Shown piece after piece: positions 60,417-64,000 of a stretch of 64,000 bases of DNA (the first letter of the stretch is position 1; every line of letters begins with the position of its first letter). Where the stretch lies: assembly GCA_021324685.1 (NCBI GenBank), contig JAJPIQ010000028.1, positions 1-64,000 on the forward strand, read 5' to 3'. The translations under genes and the position numbers were made by a program. This DNA comes from Bacteroidota bacterium (GTDB lineage Bacteria > Bacteroidota > Ignavibacteria > Palsa-1295). The notes beneath the pieces are model-generated. The model saw only the letters and a program-made list of their open reading frames with translations, made no database searches and was not told the DNA's origin.

Positions 60417-61013
60417 TCAGGGTTTCGGTGCTTCGATTTCCGTGCTGTCGTCGCTCACACTCAGGCTATCGGCCATACTGACACTGTCGAGCATGCGTTC
60501 CAAATCGTGCGGCAGCGTATCGGGATAGAGCGCGTATTGCTGAAGAAAAGCGAAATCGGCGGCATCGGGCTGAGCAAGCACAATATCGGTGTCGCCTACT
60601 CCTCTACCGATCAGGTATCCCACCGCGGCCCCGGCGACCGCTCCGGCGCCAAGACCGATATAGGTCCGGGTATGTTCTTTGGAAGCCATGCTGGAGTCGA
60701 ATCCACTGGCTGCCAGTGCACCTCCGAGCGCACCGATCAGTCCGCCCCAAAACGCTCCCGAGGCGCCCAGGCTTTGGCCCTGAACGACGATGGTGTCGAT
60801 AAGCGAATAGTCGAGCAGGAGCAAGGGGTACTTACGCGCATTCCGGCCGTGATCGAGTACAAGCCAGTCGTCCGTTACAGCGACCAGCCATCCGCCAGCA
60901 TGCGTGCCGTCCGTAAGTGCAATATCCAGATTCGCATTCGGCGGTCCGGCACATCCGGTCGTCACGATCCCGATCGCCGCAATTACCAGTCCGAGGAACG
61001 CGAATCGTTTCAC
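60417..61013 (-). CDS. Lipoprotein with glycine-zipper-like segments
   Basis: Lipobox IGIVTTGCAG; GAFWGGLIGALGGALAASG and GLGAGAVAGAAVGYLIGRGVG. Confidence 0.75.
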   Translation of the reverse strand: MKRFAFLGLVIAAIGIVTTGCAGPPNANLDIALTDGTHAGGWLVAVTDDWLVLDHGRNARKYPLLLLDYSLIDTIVVQGQSLGASGAFWGGLIGALGGALAASGFDSSMASKEHTRTYIGLGAGAVAGAAVGYLIGRGVGDTDIVLAQPDAADFAFLQQYALYPDTLPHDLERMLDSVSMADSLSVSDDSTEIEAPKP

Positions 61014-62569
61014 TATTTACTGAGTACGACAAATTCGACACGCCGATTTTCGGCGCGCCCTTCTTCCGTCCCATTATCGGCAATGGGCGATTCCTTCCCG
61101 TATCCACGCGCGCTTACGCGATTTTTCGGAATACCATTGCGAATGAGATAGTCGCGCACGGCGTTGGCGCGGCGCTGCGAAAGGTCGCGATTGTATTCCT
61201 CGCTTCCAATCGAATCGGTGTACCCGGCGATTTCGACCTGCATGGTGGGAACCGCTTTCATCAGGCGGACGGCGCGATCGAGCTCCGGATAGGAAGAAGC
61301 CGTAAGGTTGGCGCTGTTAAAATCGAAAAAGACGAGCAGCCGCGTGCGTCCGCCGGAGGTTTCACTAAGTTTGATGTCCGGGTGGTTCGCAAGAATACGC
61401 CCCTGGTCATCCACCTGGAAATAGGATGTGCCGAACAGATAGCCGTTCGCATCGGCGGTGACCGAATACCTTCCGGGCGCTTTTACGCGGACACTATACT
61501 TGCCGTTACGATCGGTCTTATCGGTTGCCACCACTTGATTGTTCGTAAGATCGACGACCGTCATCGTGGCATCGACAGGATCCCCGGTCTTCGCGTTGGT
61601 AACGCTTCCCGTCAGCGCCACTTTACCATCCGGCCCGATTCCCTGCTGTTGTTCCGCAGTGGTTGCCTGGGACGGGCTATAGGCGACGGGCTCTTCCTGC
61701 GAATGTGCGAATGGGAACCGAATCCCGACGGTCAAAGAAGCATACCAAAGTCGGGGAAACGTTACGGAAGGTAAATTATCGGCCGTCGCGGCGTCTGAGA
61801 TCGTAGTTTCTCCGGAACTTTGCAGCCAGGCCGTGAGAGGAATACTGAGCAGGAGTTCGGCATCGAGGAGCGTCGATCCGCTTCCGATCGGAAATACCGT
61901 TCCCGCTCCCAACAGCAACCCCGCTCGACTCGACGCAAAGAAATTCGATTGACTCGCGTTGTTTAAGGTCGCCGAAGTATCCGCCGATAACGCGCCGGTA
62001 TTTTGATCGTAATAGGTCCACTGAGCACCGCCATTTTTTACCTGGCTGACATAAAGCCGATTCGCAAGCAGCGAGGAAAAACTGATCCCGCCGGCGGCAT
62101 ACCAGGAATTGCTGAGAGCAAAGTGCCCTAAAATATCGAAGTCGAAATTTTGCAGGAGAAGGTTATAGGAATTCGTAACGGGTTCCGGAGTGGTCGGGCC
62201 ACCCGTAAAACCGCTTAAGTTGATCGGAATATTGTGGCTTTCCGTACTCGATGTATAATTTGTGAGGTACCGAAGCTTCGCTTCGAGGTCCACGGTGTTC
62301 GAAAGGGCAAGCCCTCCTTTGATCCCAAAGACCCCTCCAACGCCGCTGCCCAGGCCATCGAACGAGACCATCGTGGCCACGGTCGCATTATCGGGTTCCG
62401 GGACGATGATCGGCCAGAAAAAATTCGACTCGCCGGAGTACCAATTATAGGTAATCCCAAGATCGCCGCCCCAGTAACTTTGTCCCGTCGCACGGTTTTG
62501 GGAAAAAGAAGCGGCGCTAAAAAGTGCAACTGCAAAAAGGGCGATAAACAGACGAACGAATGTTTTCAT
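61013..62569 (-). CDS. OmpA-family outer membrane protein with internal carboxypeptidase-regulatory-like domain
   Basis: N-terminal barrel-like region; TGSVTNAKTGDPVDATMTVVDL...GKYSVRVKAPGRYSV; C-terminal VEIAGYTDSIGSEEYNRDLSQRRANAVRDYL. Confidence 0.92.
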   Translation of the reverse strand: MKTFVRLFIALFAVALFSAASFSQNRATGQSYWGGDLGITYNWYSGESNFFWPIIVPEPDNATVATMVSFDGLGSGVGGVFGIKGGLALSNTVDLEAKLRYLTNYTSSTESHNIPINLSGFTGGPTTPEPVTNSYNLLLQNFDFDILGHFALSNSWYAAGGISFSSLLANRLYVSQVKNGGAQWTYYDQNTGALSADTSATLNNASQSNFFASSRAGLLLGAGTVFPIGSGSTLLDAELLLSIPLTAWLQSSGETTISDAATADNLPSVTFPRLWYASLTVGIRFPFAHSQEEPVAYSPSQATTAEQQQGIGPDGKVALTGSVTNAKTGDPVDATMTVVDLTNNQVVATDKTDRNGKYSVRVKAPGRYSVTADANGYLFGTSYFQVDDQGRILANHPDIKLSETSGGRTRLLVFFDFNSANLTASSYPELDRAVRLMKAVPTMQVEIAGYTDSIGSEEYNRDLSQRRANAVRDYLIRNGIPKNRVSARGYGKESPIADNGTEEGRAENRRVEFVVLSK

Positions 62570-62712
62570 ATTCCTTATCGAGAATGAGAATGTTGAAAAA
62601 AGGCTTACAAAAATAATATGAGAACCGGGAGCGGGCGGAGAATGAGTTATTTTACATGCATTAAACCGCGGGGTTCCGGTTCTCTCTCATAAGAGACCGT
62701 CTCATACGGACC

Positions 62713-62730
62713 GTTCTCTCGAAAGAGAAC
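62713..62730 (+). other. Perfect hairpin upstream of the sigma factor gene
   Basis: GTTCTCT-CGAA-AGAGAAC. Confidence 0.5.
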
Positions 62731-62762
62731 GAACTACCCCACGACCAGCATTTTATTTTTTC

Positions 62763-63383
62763 ATGGCGTATCGCCCTGAGTACGGAGCGTTATCGGATAC
62801 CGAACTTGTCCGGCTGTTTCAGGCCGGATCGTCCATGGCCGAGCGCGATGCGGCATTTACAACGCTCGTCGAACGCTATCAAAAGCGGCTCTATTTCGCC
62901 GCTCGAAAGATGATGCATGGCAATCACGATGAGGCCGACGAGATCGCGCAGGAAACGTTCGTCAAAGCCTACGATGCGCTAAAAACATTTCGCGGCGAGG
63001 CCAAGCTTTATACCTGGCTATACCGGATCATGATGAATGCCGTGATCCAGCGCTCTCGTAAGCAGAAAGTACGGCAAATGCTGGGCCTCGAAACCGTGAG
63101 CGAACTGGCAGAAGAAGGCGCGCAGGCCGACGAAAGTCTGATGAAGTCCGAGACGACCCGACTGATCGAAGCCGCCATCGAAACGCTACCCCCGAAACAG
63201 CAACGGGTTTTTATGATGAGATTTTATGAAGAATTACCTTATGAGGACATTTCCGAGATCGTCGGGACGAGCGTTGGCGCTTTGAAAGCCAATTATTTCC
63301 ACGCAGTACGAAAAATTGGCGAATATTTGCAGGCGTCAGGCCGAATTGCTCTCGAGGGAATAGTCGAATTAGAGGCCTTTTGA
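62763..63383 (+). CDS. ECF-type RNA polymerase sigma factor
   Basis: DEADEIAQETFVKAYDALKTFRGEAKLYTWLYRIMMNAVIQRSRK; LPPKQQRVFMMRFYEELPYEDISEIVGTSVGALKANYFHAVRK. Confidence 0.95.
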   Translation: MAYRPEYGALSDTELVRLFQAGSSMAERDAAFTTLVERYQKRLYFAARKMMHGNHDEADEIAQETFVKAYDALKTFRGEAKLYTWLYRIMMNAVIQRSRKQKVRQMLGLETVSELAEEGAQADESLMKSETTRLIEAAIETLPPKQQRVFMMRFYEELPYEDISEIVGTSVGALKANYFHAVRKIGEYLQASGRIALEGIVELEAF

Positions 63384-63466
63384 AGTACCGAATTAGTGAC
63401 ATTTTGAAGTACTTTTGAAATTAAACTTAGGCACTCCTCACGCGTCTTAACCTATACGGTGCGATA

Positions 63467-64000
63467 ATGCGAACGAACAACCATAATAGCGATATTCGAA
63501 AGCTCGAAGCAGAACTTCGGAAGCTGGACGCCCCGTACGTTTCATCCGAGCCCGAACCGCTTTACTGGGCAAATTTCCGGGTTCGGCTTATGGACCGGAT
63601 TGAAAGCGAACACAAGCCGGCGTTCAGCCTTCGTGTTAAAGAATTTATCGCTTCGCATATTATGGCTTCGAGCATCGCCGCATCGGCAGCATGCTTGATC
63701 GTTGCTGCCGTGTTTTATTTCCAACCGGCCCCTTCCGAAATTGCAGCCGTCCAACCCGATGCGGCAGCCGTCCAACCGCTTGCGTCGGTGCCTGAATCGG
63801 TTAAACCCGCGTCACCTGTCGTCCAACCGGGAGTGAAAACCGCCCATGTTTCGGAAAGTTTGGCTGACGCGAACGTAAAAAAACATCGGTTAAACAAAAT
63901 GGCAGAACCGATCGACCCGGACATGGCAGCCAACGTGCCGATCGCGACCGATGATGAGCATCCGGTGAGTCTCGAAGAATTATCCCAGCCCGAGCTGGAA
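63467..64000 (+). CDS. Partial ORF (no stop in window): membrane-anchored protein, candidate anti-sigma factor
   Basis: ATG at 63467 opens an ORF to the window end (MRTNNHNSDIRKLEAELRKLDAPYVSSEPEPLYWANFRVRLMDRIE... SIAASAACLIVAAVFYF); codirectional directly after the sigma gene; missing from the supplied ORF track because it is truncated. Confidence 0.75.
   Translation, partial: MRTNNHNSDIRKLEAELRKLDAPYVSSEPEPLYWANFRVRLMDRIESEHKPAFSLRVKEFIASHIMASSIAASAACLIVAAVFYFQPAPSEIAAVQPDAAAVQPLASVPESVKPASPVVQPGVKTAHVSESLADANVKKHRLNKMAEPIDPDMAANVPIATDDEHPVSLEELSQPELE

Overview
64 kb chromosomal window from a Gram-negative, probably Bacteroidota/Ignavibacteria/Kapabacteria-like (FCB group) bacterium. The placement is inference, based on several secreted proteins with type-A T9SS-like C-terminal domains, lpxD, and an 11-subunit nuo operon. 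Clear content: an ASST-family protein, PfkB kinase, patatin/Omp85-like protein, SDR, a very large STAND/BTAD regulator, DprA, LpxD, and a minus-strand nuoABCDHIJKLMN operon with no nuoEFG in the window. The nuo operon is interrupted by a subtilase/Asp-box gene and a small membrane ORF. Further content: endonuclease IV, cyclophilin, GH43-like and GH1-like glycosidases, HtrA, SSB, a second T9SS subtilase, a methyltransferase, an Asp-box sialidase-like protein, an RND pump with its adaptor, a NagB/PIG-L fusion, GNAT, an OmpA family protein, and an ECF sigma factor with a probable anti-sigma partner cut by the window end. No tRNA, rRNA, CRISPR array or transposase was recognised. The best candidate for an undescribed system is 9.6-16.7 kb. 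It holds two tandem copies of [conserved dyads - zinc-ribbon mini-ORF - lipoprotein], codirectional with and downstream of an AAA/TPR regulator whose SARP-type DNA-binding/BTAD module is at the C-terminus. A second recurring signal is short tandem duplication (13-26 bp) at or near gene boundaries. All calls come from reading the sequence and supplied translations; no database searches were run.
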